Assembly (NCBI GenBank): GCA_019420505.1 | Contig: JAHZHC010000016.1 | Location: 62,001-126,000, forward strand | Source: Ruminococcus sp. | GTDB lineage: Bacteria > Bacillota > Clostridia > Oscillospirales > Ruminococcaceae | Direction: 5' to 3' | Length of the DNA stretch: 64,000 nucleotides | In this document: one piece after another, positions 52,387 to 61,308 of the stretch | Layout: each line of letters starts with the position of its first letter | Position numbering within the stretch: the stretch's first letter is position 1 | Program-made: the position numbers and the translations under genes | The notes under the pieces: generated by a model | Databases searched by the model: none | Told to the model about the DNA's origin: nothing | What the model saw: the letters and a program-made list of their open reading frames with translations, nothing else

Positions 52387-54386
52387 TTTCTGTAGCTTTG
52401 GCAGGCAATCCTAACTGCGGCAAAACAACGCTTTTCAATGCGCTCACAGGTTCAAATCAGTATGTTGGCAACTGGGCGGGTGTAACAGTTGAAAAGAAGA
52501 CAGGAAAAACCAAGGATGAAAAATTCAATATTATAGATCTGCCCGGAATATATTCTTTATCTCCATATTCAATGGAAGAGATAGTTAGCCGTGACTACAT
52601 AATTAATGAAAAACCGCAGGCAATAATCAATATAATTGACGGTACCAATATTGAACGCAATTTATATTTAAGCGTTCAGCTTGTTGAATTAGGTATTCCA
52701 ATGGTACTTGTAATAAATATGATGGATGACGTCGAGTCACAAGGCACTCAAATAGATACATGTTATTTGTCAAAACTTATGGGAATGCCGATTATACCAA
52801 TTTCCGCAAGAAAAGGTGACAATATAGATGAAGTTCTCAGACAAATCGAATATGTAGTGAGCAACAATATAACTCCTCCGGAAATTAACTTTGATATCAA
52901 TACCCAAAATGCATTAAACTCTATTTTTTCTGTAATATATAAAGAAAATGTAACTATTCCCTATTCATTTTACTCATCAAAGATTCTTGAAGGTGACGAA
53001 AGAATATTAAATGAATTGGATCTGTCCGATAAACAATTGGAGAAAATTGATTCCATAGTGAAAAAGTATGAAACATCAGGAGAATACGGCGACAGAGAAA
53101 CTATGCTGGCTGATGCAAGATATCGATTTATTGAGGATGTAACACAAAAATGTGTTATTAAAGGTAAGGACGAAGAAAAACTCACTATATCCGATAAGAT
53201 AGATTTAATTGTTACAAACAGATTTTTGGCATTGCCAATCTTCATACTTATAATGATGTTTATTTTCTCGCTTACTTTTGGTACAATCGGTACATTTTTC
53301 TCTGACCTGATTGAAAAGTTTTTTGGCGATATTCTTTCTCCTGCCGTAGGAAATATTTTAGAGCGAATTGATTCACCGCAATGGACAGCTTCATTGATAA
53401 TAAACGGTATTATTAACGGAGTAGGCGGAATATTAACCTTTCTTCCTCAAATATCAATTCTTTTCCTTTGTTTATCAATTCTTGAGGACAGCGGTTATAT
53501 GGCAAGGGCTGCTTTTATTACTGACAGATTTCTTAGAAAACTTGGTCTGTCAGGAAAAAGCTTTATACCTATGATAATGGGATTCGGCTGTACAACTCCT
53601 GCTGTTATGGCAACAAGAACACAGGAAAACGTAAATGAACGCAGAATGACGATTCTTCTTATTCCTTTTATGTCCTGCGGCGCAAAACTTCCGATTTACG
53701 CATTATTTGCCGGAGTGTTCTTCACGGCACATCAGGGATTAATTGTTTTTTCTATGTACATAATAGGTTTTATCCTTGCAATTATAATCGGATTAATACT
53801 CAAAAAAACATATTTCAAAAAAAATCAGGCACCTTTTATTATGGAGCTTCCGGCTTACAGGCTGCCAATGATTTCTTCAGTATTAAAGAACACCTGGGAT
53901 AAATGCAAAGGATTTCTGATTAAAGCGGGAACTATAATATTTGCAATGTCAATAATAATATGGCTTCTTCAGTCGTTTACTCCGGATCTTAAATATACAT
54001 CAGACAGCAGCGTAAGTCTGTTTGCATATTTAGGCAGCTTTATCGCTCCTGTTTTCAAACCTCTGGGATTCGGCAATTGGAAATCAAGTGTATCGCTTCT
54101 TTCAGGACTTGTTGCAAAAGAAGCAGTGGTAAGCACTATGCTCGTGCTATATTCAGCCGCAAATGAAGCTGCATTATCAGGAGCAATATTACAGGCATTC
54201 ACTCCCCTGTCAGCCTTTTCATTTATGGTTTTCTGCCTTTTATATATGCCTTGCATATCAGCCTTTGTAACCATAAAGAAAGAAACAGGAAGTATAAAAT
54301 GGGCTGCTGCCAGTGCAATAATGCAATGCTCTGTCGCATATATCGCAGCTTTACTTGTTTATCAAATCGGTTCATTATTTATTTAA
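52383..54386 (+). CDS. feoB: Ferrous iron transporter B
   Basis: 667 residues. N-terminal G domain: GNPNCGKTTLFNAL (G1), DLPGIYSLSPYS (G3), NMMD (G4), then the helical GDI domain and a membrane part with two Gate regions (FIPMIMGFGCTTPAVMATR; PFMSCGAKLPIYALF, both with the Cys typical of FeoB). About eight to ten membrane helices. Imports Fe2+ across the membrane. Confidence 0.97.
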   Translation: MISVALAGNPNCGKTTLFNALTGSNQYVGNWAGVTVEKKTGKTKDEKFNIIDLPGIYSLSPYSMEEIVSRDYIINEKPQAIINIIDGTNIERNLYLSVQLVELGIPMVLVINMMDDVESQGTQIDTCYLSKLMGMPIIPISARKGDNIDEVLRQIEYVVSNNITPPEINFDINTQNALNSIFSVIYKENVTIPYSFYSSKILEGDERILNELDLSDKQLEKIDSIVKKYETSGEYGDRETMLADARYRFIEDVTQKCVIKGKDEEKLTISDKIDLIVTNRFLALPIFILIMMFIFSLTFGTIGTFFSDLIEKFFGDILSPAVGNILERIDSPQWTASLIINGIINGVGGILTFLPQISILFLCLSILEDSGYMARAAFITDRFLRKLGLSGKSFIPMIMGFGCTTPAVMATRTQENVNERRMTILLIPFMSCGAKLPIYALFAGVFFTAHQGLIVFSMYIIGFILAIIIGLILKKTYFKKNQAPFIMELPAYRLPMISSVLKNTWDKCKGFLIKAGTIIFAMSIIIWLLQSFTPDLKYTSDSSVSLFAYLGSFIAPVFKPLGFGNWKSSVSLLSGLVAKEAVVSTMLVLYSAANEAALSGAILQAFTPLSAFSFMVFCLLYMPCISAFVTIKKETGSIKWAAASAIMQCSVAYIAALLVYQIGSLFI

Positions 54387-54398
54387 AGGACGTAAAAT

Positions 54399-54551
54399 AT
54401 GAAATATATTGTCATTTTAATTTGTATTTTTATTATAATTTCGGCTTTTATAATTTTTGTAAAATTCTTAAAGAGAAGCATAAAAAATCAGTGCTGCGGA
54501 AATTGTAACTGTTGTTCTTTCAACTCATGTTCAAATAAACACAAAAAATAA
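54399..54551 (+). CDS. FeoB-associated Cys-rich small membrane protein
   Basis: 50 residues, too short for a 60-residue cutoff. One membrane helix (MKYIVILICIFIIISAFIIF) then a basic stretch and a Cys-rich tail, QCCGNCNCCSFNSCSNKHKK. AAAGGA lies before the ATG, 12 bases after the feoB stop. Small proteins of this layout regularly follow feoB in Firmicutes and are thought to aid Fe2+ uptake. Confidence 0.9.
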   Translation: MKYIVILICIFIIISAFIIFVKFLKRSIKNQCCGNCNCCSFNSCSNKHKK

Positions 54552-54576
54552 TGAAATATTGAGTTTTATCTAATTA

Positions 54577-54605
54577 TTGACTTAGTCAGATGCTTGTGAT
54601 ATAAT
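54577..54605 (+). promoter_or_regulatory. Promoter of the PHP phosphatase gene
   Basis: TTGACT, 17 bases, TATAAT. The leader of about 130 bases holds a weak CACGAC/GTCGTG dyad (54646-54681). Confidence 0.75.
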
Positions 54606-54740
54606 CTTTGTAATATATATAATTGTTCATTTGATAGATTATAACCACGACTGATACCCTAAAATACCACTTCCTGTCGTGTGTTTAATGACGAGATATT
54701 ACATATGGATTTAAACACTAAAAATAAATGGAGGTTTATT

Positions 54741-55460
54741 ATGAAAATTGATATGCATTCTCATATTCTCCCCGGAATTGACGATGGATCAAGATCAATT
54801 GAAGAGTCTTTAGAAATGCTTGATGATCTTGCTGAAAACGGAACTGATATCGTAGTAGCTACTCCTCATTTTTATTGTACTGAACAAAGCATTTCAAAGT
54901 TTTTAGAAAGACGGAATGCAGCATATGAAAATTTAGAACCTCATTTAAAGGCTGAACATCCACAAATAGTTTTAGGTGCAGAAGTTTTATATAATCCTGT
55001 ACTTGTAGGCAATGAAGATATCTCAAAGCTTGTAATACAAGGAACAGATTTTGTATTGTTTGAAATGCCTTATCAAAAGATTACACCGGATATAATAAGC
55101 AATATTTCTAAAATCGTCGATTTTATGGATGTTAAACTTCTGATTGCACATATTGAACGTTATTTGCATTTTACTTCTTTTTCAGATTTGTCAAAGCTTA
55201 TGGATTTAGATGTTCTCGGACAAATAAATGTTAAATCGCTTATGAAGCATTCTTCAAAAAAAGCATGCTTTAAATTAATAAAAAAAGGCTATGTCCACGC
55301 TTTGGGAACTGATTACCACAGATTTAATAACCCTGTTCCCCACATCAGAGATGCAGTTGAGATTTTAGACAAAAAATTCGGAAAAGGTTTTACAAATCAT
55401 TTAATAAAAAATGAAGTTCATATTTTAAAAAATGAGAGCTTAGACTATTTTTTCAGGTAA
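54741..55460 (+). CDS. PHP-family protein-tyrosine phosphatase, CpsB/YwqE-like
   Basis: 239 residues from the ATG at 54741, seven bases after TGGAGG. Metal site MHSHILPGIDDGSRS, ATPHFY, GAEVLYN, LIAHIERY and GTDYHR, the full PHP ligand set of Mn-dependent CpsB-type phosphatases. These dephosphorylate the BY-kinase of capsule or exopolysaccharide systems, but no capsule genes lie nearby. Upstream in-frame codons from 54681 are inside the leader. Confidence 0.92.
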   Translation: MKIDMHSHILPGIDDGSRSIEESLEMLDDLAENGTDIVVATPHFYCTEQSISKFLERRNAAYENLEPHLKAEHPQIVLGAEVLYNPVLVGNEDISKLVIQGTDFVLFEMPYQKITPDIISNISKIVDFMDVKLLIAHIERYLHFTSFSDLSKLMDLDVLGQINVKSLMKHSSKKACFKLIKKGYVHALGTDYHRFNNPVPHIRDAVEILDKKFGKGFTNHLIKNEVHILKNESLDYFFR

Positions 55461-55498
55461 CAATTCATAATAAATTTACATCTGGTTTTCTACAGATG

Positions 55499-55527
55499 TT
55501 GACATAACCTAAGTATTATTGTATAAT
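55499..55527 (+). promoter_or_regulatory. Promoter of metK
   Basis: TTGACA, 17 bases, TATAAT; a dyad ACATCTG/CAGATGT (55479-55499) lies just before it and may end transcription from the PHP gene. Confidence 0.85.
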
Positions 55528-55549
55528 AATAGTGCTAAAATTAAATAGC

Positions 55550-55693
55550 CTTATCAAGAGTGGTGGAGGAACAGGTCCTTTGAAGCCCGGCAACCTAACA
55601 TTTAACTACAGTTAAGGTGCTAATTCCTGCGGTGTTTTCCGAGAGATGAGGAATTTGTGAAAATTCAAGCGTTTCGGAATGAAACGCTTTTTT
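55550..55693 (+). promoter_or_regulatory. SAM-I (S-box) riboswitch with terminator
   Basis: P1 CTTATC/GATGAG encloses CAAGAGTGGTGGAGGAACAG, GGTCCTTTGAAGCCCGGCAAC and the rest of the S-box consensus (GGTGCTAATTCC). The expression platform is a terminator AAGCGTTTC, loop GGAAT, GAAACGCTT, TTTT (55667-55693). SAM binding should switch metK off. Confidence 0.97.
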
Positions 55694-55752
55694 ATTTGGC
55701 TATTTCTTATTAAGCATATGTTTTCAGAATTTTTAGAAAAGAGGTAGTTTAA

Positions 55753-56925
55753 ATGTCGAAATATGTTTTTACTTCAGAGTCAGTAACAGAAGGACATCCT
55801 GACAAAATATGTGATCAGATATCTGACGCTATACTTGATGCTATGCTTGAACAGGATCCGATGTCAAGAGTAGCTTGTGAAACTGTTACTACAACAGGTA
55901 TGGTAATGTGTATGGGAGAGATAACAACTAATGCTTCCGTAGATATACCTCAGATCGTGAGAGATACCGTTGTTGAAATTGGTTACGACCGTGCTAAGTA
56001 CGGTTTTGACGGACACACCTGCGCCGTTTTCACTACAATAGACAAGCAGTCCCCTGACATTGCAATGGGTGTTGATAATGCACTTGAAGGACGGGCTGAG
56101 AACGAATATAATACAGGTGCAGGAGATCAGGGCATGATGTTCGGCTATGCCTGTGATGAAACACCTGAGCTTATGCCAATGCCTATTTCATTAGCTCACA
56201 AGCTTGCATTAAAACTTACTGAAGTCAGAAAAAACGGTACTCTTCCATATCTTCGTCCCGACGGTAAAACACAGATAACTGTTGAATATGAAGATGGAAA
56301 ACCTATAAGAATTGACACAGTTGTAGTGTCTTCACAGCATGATGACGCTGTTTCTCTTGAACAAATCAGAGAAGATTTAATAAATTATGTTGTAAAAGCA
56401 GTAGTTCCTTCTGATCTTTTAGATGATAATACAAGATATTTTATAAATCCAACAGGAAGATTCGTTGTTGGCGGACCACAGGGAGACAGCGGACTTACAG
56501 GCAGAAAAATAATTGTTGATACTTATGGCGGATATGCCCGTCACGGCGGCGGAGCTTTCTCAGGAAAAGATCCGACAAAGGTTGACCGTTCTGCGACATA
56601 CGCTGCAAGATATGTTGCTAAGAATATTGTTGCAGCAGGATTAGCTAAAAAATGTGAAGTTGAACTTGCTTATGCTATTGGAGTTGCAAATCCGGTTTCA
56701 ATTACTGTTGATACTTTTGGAACAGGAAATTATACAGATGAGCAAATTGCAAAAGCAATTGAAAAAGTATTTGATTTAAGACCGGCTGCTATCATCAAAG
56801 ATTTGGATCTCAGAAAACCGCAATACAAAGCTCTCGCTGCTTACGGACATATTGGACGTGAGGATTTAGGAGTTGCATGGGAAAGAACCGACCGTACAGA
56901 ACAACTGATAGACGCTTTAAAATAA
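55753..56925 (+). CDS. metK: S-adenosylmethionine synthetase
   Basis: Makes SAM from methionine and ATP. 390 residues. [31 protein letters not shown] and [16 protein letters not shown] are the family signatures. AGAGGT precedes the ATG. Under the SAM-I riboswitch, an end-product loop. Single gene with terminator. Confidence 0.98.
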   Translation: MSKYVFTSESVTEGHPDKICDQISDAILDAMLEQDPMSRVACETVTTTGMVMCMGEITTNASVDIPQIVRDTVVEIGYDRAKYGFDGHTCAVFTTIDKQSPDIAMGVDNALEGRAENEYNTGAGDQGMMFGYACDETPELMPMPISLAHKLALKLTEVRKNGTLPYLRPDGKTQITVEYEDGKPIRIDTVVVSSQHDDAVSLEQIREDLINYVVKAVVPSDLLDDNTRYFINPTGRFVVGGPQGDSGLTGRKIIVDTYGGYARHGGGAFSGKDPTKVDRSATYAARYVAKNIVAAGLAKKCEVELAYAIGVANPVSITVDTFGTGNYTDEQIAKAIEKVFDLRPAAIIKDLDLRKPQYKALAAYGHIGREDLGVAWERTDRTEQLIDALK

Positions 56926-56951
56926 TTTATTTAAAATTATACAATAAAATT

Positions 56952-56994
56952 AAGGTAGATTTATGTAAAACTTAACATAGATCTACCTTTTGAT
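56952..56994 (+). terminator. Terminator of metK
   Basis: AAGGTAGAT and TATGT pairing with ACATA and ATCTACCTT, then TTTG. Confidence 0.78.
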
Positions 56995-57007
56995 TTTACT
57001 AAATATA

Positions 57008-57045
57008 AAAAAGCAACAGATAAAAATAATTATCCGTTGCTTTTT
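57008..57045 (-). terminator. Terminator of the transketolase pair
   Basis: AAAAAGCAAC and GTTGCTTTTT around an 18-base A/T-rich loop that itself can pair (AGATAA/TTATC). Confidence 0.8.
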
Positions 57046-57049
57046 CAAT

Positions 57050-57997
57050 TTATTTTGAATTAACTGCTTCAACCGCAGTTTTTACAATGTTTTCACTTGA
57101 AAGACCAAATTCTTTTAACAAATCCACAGCCGGACCGGAATGACCGTAAACATCATTTACGCCTATTCTTATTACCTTTGTTGGATAGTTTTCAGATAAA
57201 ACCTCAGAAACTGCTGAACCAAGACCTCCTATAACACTATGCTCCTCAACAGTTAAAACAAGTCCTGTTTTCTTAGCGGCTTCAATAATAATCTCCTTGT
57301 CTATTGGCTTTATAGTATGTATATTAATGACAGCAGCATCTATTCCCTTTGCTGACAGTACTTTTGCTGCCTCAATTGCCTCATTAACCATAAGACCGGT
57401 TGCAATGATAGCTACATCCTTACCATCTCTGAGTTTTATTCCTTTTCCAAGCTCAAACTTATATGTTTCAGGGTTATTGAAAACAGGAACTGCCAATCTG
57501 CCGAATCTCATATATACAGGACCGTAAAATTCAACTGCCGCTCTTACTGCTGCTTTAGCCTCTATATCATCAGCAGGATTAATAATAGTCATACCCGGTA
57601 TTGTTCTCATTAGAGCAATATCTTCATTGCATTGATGAGTTGCACCATCTTCTCCGACAGAAATACCGGCATGAGTAGCACCGATTTTTACATTTAAATG
57701 TGGATAACCAATAGAGTTACGAACAATCTCATAAGCACGTCCTGCGGCAAACATTGCAAATGTAGAAGCAAACGGTATCTTACCTGATGCAGCCATTCCG
57801 GCAGCAACCCCCATCATGTTAGCTTCTGCAATTCCACAATCAAAAAATCTGTCCGGAAACTTTTTCTTAAAAATACTGGTTTTAGTTGCAGCAGCTAAAT
57901 CTGCGTCAAATACGCAAAGGTTATCATATTCATCACCTAATTCGGCAAGTGCTTCACCATAGCTTTCCCTTGTAGCTTTCTTTATAATCTCTGCCAT
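57050..57997 (-). CDS. Transketolase, C-terminal subunit
   Basis: 315 residues covering the pyrimidine-binding and C-terminal domains: FDCGIAEANMMGVAAGMAASG (catalytic Glu), GATHQCNEDIALMR, and VLTVEEHSVIGGLG. Split transketolases with N and C parts as neighbouring genes are common in Firmicutes and archaea. Non-oxidative pentose phosphate pathway. Three bases after the N subunit gene. Confidence 0.95.
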   Translation of the reverse strand: MAEIIKKATRESYGEALAELGDEYDNLCVFDADLAAATKTSIFKKKFPDRFFDCGIAEANMMGVAAGMAASGKIPFASTFAMFAAGRAYEIVRNSIGYPHLNVKIGATHAGISVGEDGATHQCNEDIALMRTIPGMTIINPADDIEAKAAVRAAVEFYGPVYMRFGRLAVPVFNNPETYKFELGKGIKLRDGKDVAIIATGLMVNEAIEAAKVLSAKGIDAAVINIHTIKPIDKEIIIEAAKKTGLVLTVEEHSVIGGLGSAVSEVLSENYPTKVIRIGVNDVYGHSGPAVDLLKEFGLSSENIVKTAVEAVNSK

Positions 57998-58000
57998 AAA

Positions 58001-58840
58001 TTAGTCCTCCAACCTTTTTAATTGTTCTTTAAGCTCAGCCATTGCTATTTCATATTGTTCAGTATTAGGAGCTTTTCCATGCCAATCAGCTTCATTTTCC
58101 ATAAAGGAAACTCCCTTTCCTTTAATACTGTTTTGAATAATTACAACCGGCTGTCCGGAAGTTGTTTCAGCTTCGTTAAAAGCTCTTTCCATATCTTCAA
58201 AATCATGAGCATCCATCTTAATTACGTGCCATCCAAATGCTTCAAATTTCTCTGCTATTGGATATGGCGACATAACATCTGAAATTTTTCCGTCTATCTG
58301 AAGATTATTATTATCAACTACAGCAATTAAATTATCAAGATTATAATGTGAAGCAAACATTGCAGCTTCCCAGACTTGACCCTCCTGAATCTCACCGTCA
58401 CCTAAAACTGTATAGACTTTATATGTATCATTGGATATTTTACCTGACAAAGCCATGCCGCATGCGGCAGAAATTCCTTGACCTAAAGAACCGGAGGACA
58501 TATCAATTCCCGGTATTTCAATGCAAGGATGGCCTTGAAGCATAGCACCAATATGTCTAAGTGATTTCAATTCTTTTTTATCAAAAAAACCTTTTTCAGC
58601 TAAAACAGCATATAAAGCAGGCGCAGTGTGTCCTTTTGAAAGTACAAACCGATCTCTCTGCTGCTCTTCGGGATTATCAGGATAAACATTAAGCTTAGTA
58701 TAATAAAGAAATGTAAGAAGATCAGCAATTGAAAGCGAACCTCCGGGATGCCCTGATTTTGCATTATAAACTCCTTCAATTATCCCCATCCGGACTTTAC
58801 ACGCATTAATTTCAAGCTGTCTTTTTAAAATTGAATCCAT
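58001..58840 (-). CDS. Transketolase, N-terminal (TPP-binding) subunit
   Basis: 279 residues from the ATG at 58840, seven bases after GGAGG. YNAKSGHPGGSLSIADLL, SKGHTAPALYAVLAE, and the TPP motif GDGEIQEGQVWEAAMFASHYNLDNLIAVVDNNN-type (GDGE...NN). Co-translated with the C subunit. Confidence 0.95.
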   Translation of the reverse strand: MDSILKRQLEINACKVRMGIIEGVYNAKSGHPGGSLSIADLLTFLYYTKLNVYPDNPEEQQRDRFVLSKGHTAPALYAVLAEKGFFDKKELKSLRHIGAMLQGHPCIEIPGIDMSSGSLGQGISAACGMALSGKISNDTYKVYTVLGDGEIQEGQVWEAAMFASHYNLDNLIAVVDNNNLQIDGKISDVMSPYPIAEKFEAFGWHVIKMDAHDFEDMERAFNEAETTSGQPVVIIQNSIKGKGVSFMENEADWHGKAPNTEQYEIAMAELKEQLKRLED

Positions 58841-58868
58841 TGTTATATCCTCCAATAAATTAGTAACA

Positions 58869-59681
58869 CTATAATTGTTTAAAAATATAATCTATTACTT
58901 CTGAAATAACATCTTGCTCACAAGATACATCAAGAATTATATCCGATGCTTTCTTTACATCTTCAGATGCATTTAGCGGACAAATACCGACATCGGCATA
59001 TTTAATCATTTCAATATCATTATTATAATCCCCTACAGCCACAAAAGTGTAATCCTCAAATCCGCATATTTCTCTCATCTTTTTTAGTGCACTGCCTTTT
59101 GAAATGTTTTGTGGAAGCATTTCAAAATATTGCGGTGCGGAAATAACAAAATCTACATCGTCAAAAGTTTGTTTCTCAATATAATTAATTAAATCAGGTA
59201 ATTTTTCAGGAACATTAGTAAACAAGACCTTATACCAATTATCCGGAATATCATTGACATTGCACAATACAGGTGAAACCTTACAAATACCGCAATGTAT
59301 TCTCTCCATTTCAGTATAATTGGGCACATACACTTCGTCAAGTCTTAAAACTTCACACCCAACCTCGGGATTATCTTTCAAGATCCGAGTTGTAAATTCT
59401 TTTGCCTTTACAGGCAAATATACATCAAATATTTGCTTCTGATTAACTAAATCATACACCATTCCACCATTGCACATTATAATTGGTGAATTAACCTCAA
59501 AATCATTAAAATACTGCTGTGACGCTTGAATAGCTCGTCCTGTAGCAATTGAAAACTTGCCTCCGGCTTCCTGAAATTTTTTAATTGCCGCTAAATTTTT
59601 AGAACTTGGAATCTTACTTGCAGGTAAAAAAGTTCCATCCATATCTGTAATTAAAAGAACCTTTGAAATATCTTCAAACAT
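58869..59681 (-). CDS. HAD-superfamily phosphatase, Cof type
   Basis: 270 residues. Motif I LLITDMDGTFLP, motif II SIATGRA, motif IV VAVGDYNNDIEMI, with a C2B cap between. Sugar- or nucleotide-phosphate phosphatases of broad specificity; substrate unknown. In the same direction as rluD upstream with a 13-base gap, and 28 bases before the transketolase pair. Confidence 0.9.
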   Translation of the reverse strand: MFEDISKVLLITDMDGTFLPASKIPSSKNLAAIKKFQEAGGKFSIATGRAIQASQQYFNDFEVNSPIIMCNGGMVYDLVNQKQIFDVYLPVKAKEFTTRILKDNPEVGCEVLRLDEVYVPNYTEMERIHCGICKVSPVLCNVNDIPDNWYKVLFTNVPEKLPDLINYIEKQTFDDVDFVISAPQYFEMLPQNISKGSALKKMREICGFEDYTFVAVGDYNNDIEMIKYADVGICPLNASEDVKKASDIILDVSCEQDVISEVIDYIFKQL

Positions 59682-59694
59682 AAAAGAATCCTTT

Positions 59695-60603
59695 CTAATT
59701 TTTCAGCTTATTGATTATCTTAGTAAAATAGTCAGGAAGTTCACTGTCAAATTCAACATATTCATTAGTCAATGGATGAATAAATCCAATTTTTTTCGCA
59801 TGTAAGCATTGACCATCAACACCTTTTACAGCTTTTCCATATACGTCATCACCGTACACAGGGTGACCAATGTAAGCAGAGTGCACTCGAATTTGATGTG
59901 TTCTTCCAGTTTCAAGAGTAAATTTTAATAATGAGAATTGACCGAACTCATCAATAACTTCATAATGTGTAACAGCATCTTTGGAGTTATGTTCAGTAAC
60001 ACACATTTTCTTTCTGTCATATTTATTCCTGCCGATAGGTTCGTTAATTGTGCCTTTAAATTCTTTGAATCTTCCGCATACAACAGCTTGATATTCTCTT
60101 GTAAAACTATGATCCTTAATTTGTTCTGCAAGAAAATTATGTGAATAATCAGTTTTCGCAATAATAAGCAAACCACTGGTGTTTTTATCAATTCTATGAA
60201 CAATTCCCGGTCTTATCACACCATTTATACTTGAAAGCCTTCCATCACAATGATACAGCAAAGCATTCACAAGCGTACCGTCCGAATTACCGGCAGCAGG
60301 ATGAACAACCATACCTTTAGGTTTATTAACAACCAGAAGCTCATCATCTTCGTATACTATATCTATAGGGATATTTTGCGGTAAAACATCCAGTTTAACA
60401 GGCTCCGGAAAATTTATTGTTATTAAATCATTTTCTTTAAGCTTATAATTTTTAGAAACAGCAGCAGAGTTCACCAGAATTGATTTATTGTCAATCAATT
60501 TTTGGATTGATGAACGTGTTAAGCCAATATCATAATTAAACAAAAATTTATCAATTCTGATTCCGATATCACCAGGAGTTACATAATATTCAGTTTGATT
60601 CAT
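59695..60603 (-). CDS. RluD-type 23S rRNA pseudouridine synthase
   Basis: 302 residues: N-terminal S4 domain (IRIDKFLFNYDIGLTRSSIQ), then the catalytic domain with GIVHRIDKNTSGLLIIAK (catalytic Asp) and LETGRTHQIRVH. RluA/RluD family, probably acting on 23S rRNA. The start overlaps lspA by 14 bases, the typical lspA-rluD pairing. Confidence 0.95.
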   Translation of the reverse strand: MNQTEYYVTPGDIGIRIDKFLFNYDIGLTRSSIQKLIDNKSILVNSAAVSKNYKLKENDLITINFPEPVKLDVLPQNIPIDIVYEDDELLVVNKPKGMVVHPAAGNSDGTLVNALLYHCDGRLSSINGVIRPGIVHRIDKNTSGLLIIAKTDYSHNFLAEQIKDHSFTREYQAVVCGRFKEFKGTINEPIGRNKYDRKKMCVTEHNSKDAVTHYEVIDEFGQFSLLKFTLETGRTHQIRVHSAYIGHPVYGDDVYGKAVKGVDGQCLHAKKIGFIHPLTNEYVEFDSELPDYFTKIINKLKN

Positions 60604-61099
60604 TTTTCTTTACCGATATATTTGATTTTTTTCTTTTGTTGACTTCATCTATTACAATAAAATATATGCAAAATAATATACCACCAATAACTACACATAT
60701 ATCTGCAAAATTAAATACCGGAAAGTTAATTGGTTCAAATTTTATATAATCAATAACTTCATGAAATCTTATTCTATCAATAAGATTTCCAATACCACCC
60801 GCTATAAGAACACTTAGTGAAAAAATTAAAAATTTTGAATCATTCCTCTTTTTATAAAGAAAAAATATTCCAATCAGTATAATTATTATAGGTATACCTA
60901 TTAGAAACCACGGCTTTCCTGCCATGATACTCCATGCAGCTCCATCATTCTTCACGTGTGTTAAACTGAAAATCTTATGACTTCCTACTTTTATTATTTC
61001 ATGAACCTCATAGAGAGGAATATTTTTTACAACAGCTAATTTTATAAGTTGATCAGCTATAGTTAAAATCGTAATCAGAATTAAAGAAAAAATAAACAC
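60590..61099 (-). CDS. lspA: Lipoprotein signal peptidase (signal peptidase II)
   Basis: Cleaves prolipoproteins after Lgt modification; four membrane helices. 169 residues from a GTG with GAGAGGA 11 bases upstream. VKNDGAAWSI, GGIGNLIDRIR (first catalytic Asp) and FNFADICVV (second Asp). Acts in the same pathway as lgt at 10.7-11.9 kb. Confidence 0.95.
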   Translation of the reverse strand: MFIFSLILITILTIADQLIKLAVVKNIPLYEVHEIIKVGSHKIFSLTHVKNDGAAWSIMAGKPWFLIGIPIIIILIGIFFLYKKRNDSKFLIFSLSVLIAGGIGNLIDRIRFHEVIDYIKFEPINFPVFNFADICVVIGGILFCIYFIVIDEVNKRKKSNISVKKNESN

Positions 61100-61131
61100 T
61101 AATACGTCGTTCCTCTCATATTCAATAAGGG

Positions 61132-61244
61132 CTTGCCCGTCATTAAACGTGGCAAGGGTTGACTTTTGTCAACCTGTAATCAGTGGGGGATTGTATCCCC
61201 TTCTGATTACAAAATGTTCCCCGCCACCTTAGCGGTGGGGGACA
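61132..61244. repeat. Run of four abutting hairpins between ileS and lspA
   Basis: Hairpin 1, 61132-61156, CTTGCC/GGCAAG with CGT/ACG inside. Hairpin 2, 61157-61174, GGTTGAC/GTCAACC. Hairpin 3, 61175-61211, TGTAATCAG/CTGATTACA with GGGGAT/ATCCCC inside. Hairpin 4, 61215-61244, an 11-bp stem with CCCC/GGGG, TGT/ACA and two G-T pairs. G+C-rich compared with flanks. No ORF. Could be a small mobile element (IS200/IS605-end or MITE-like) or a structured RNA. Confidence 0.7.
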
Positions 61245-61276
61245 TCTTGACTAAGTTATAACTGCTATCATCTTAA

Positions 61277-61299
61277 AGGCTCTGTAAATAACAGAGCCT
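61277..61299 (-). terminator. Terminator-like hairpin after ileS
   Basis: AGGCTCTG, seven-base loop, CAGAGCCT, followed by TTAAGAT on the minus strand; weak U-tract, so partial readthrough into lspA is possible. Confidence 0.55.
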
Positions 61300-61308
61300 C
61301 TTAAATCT

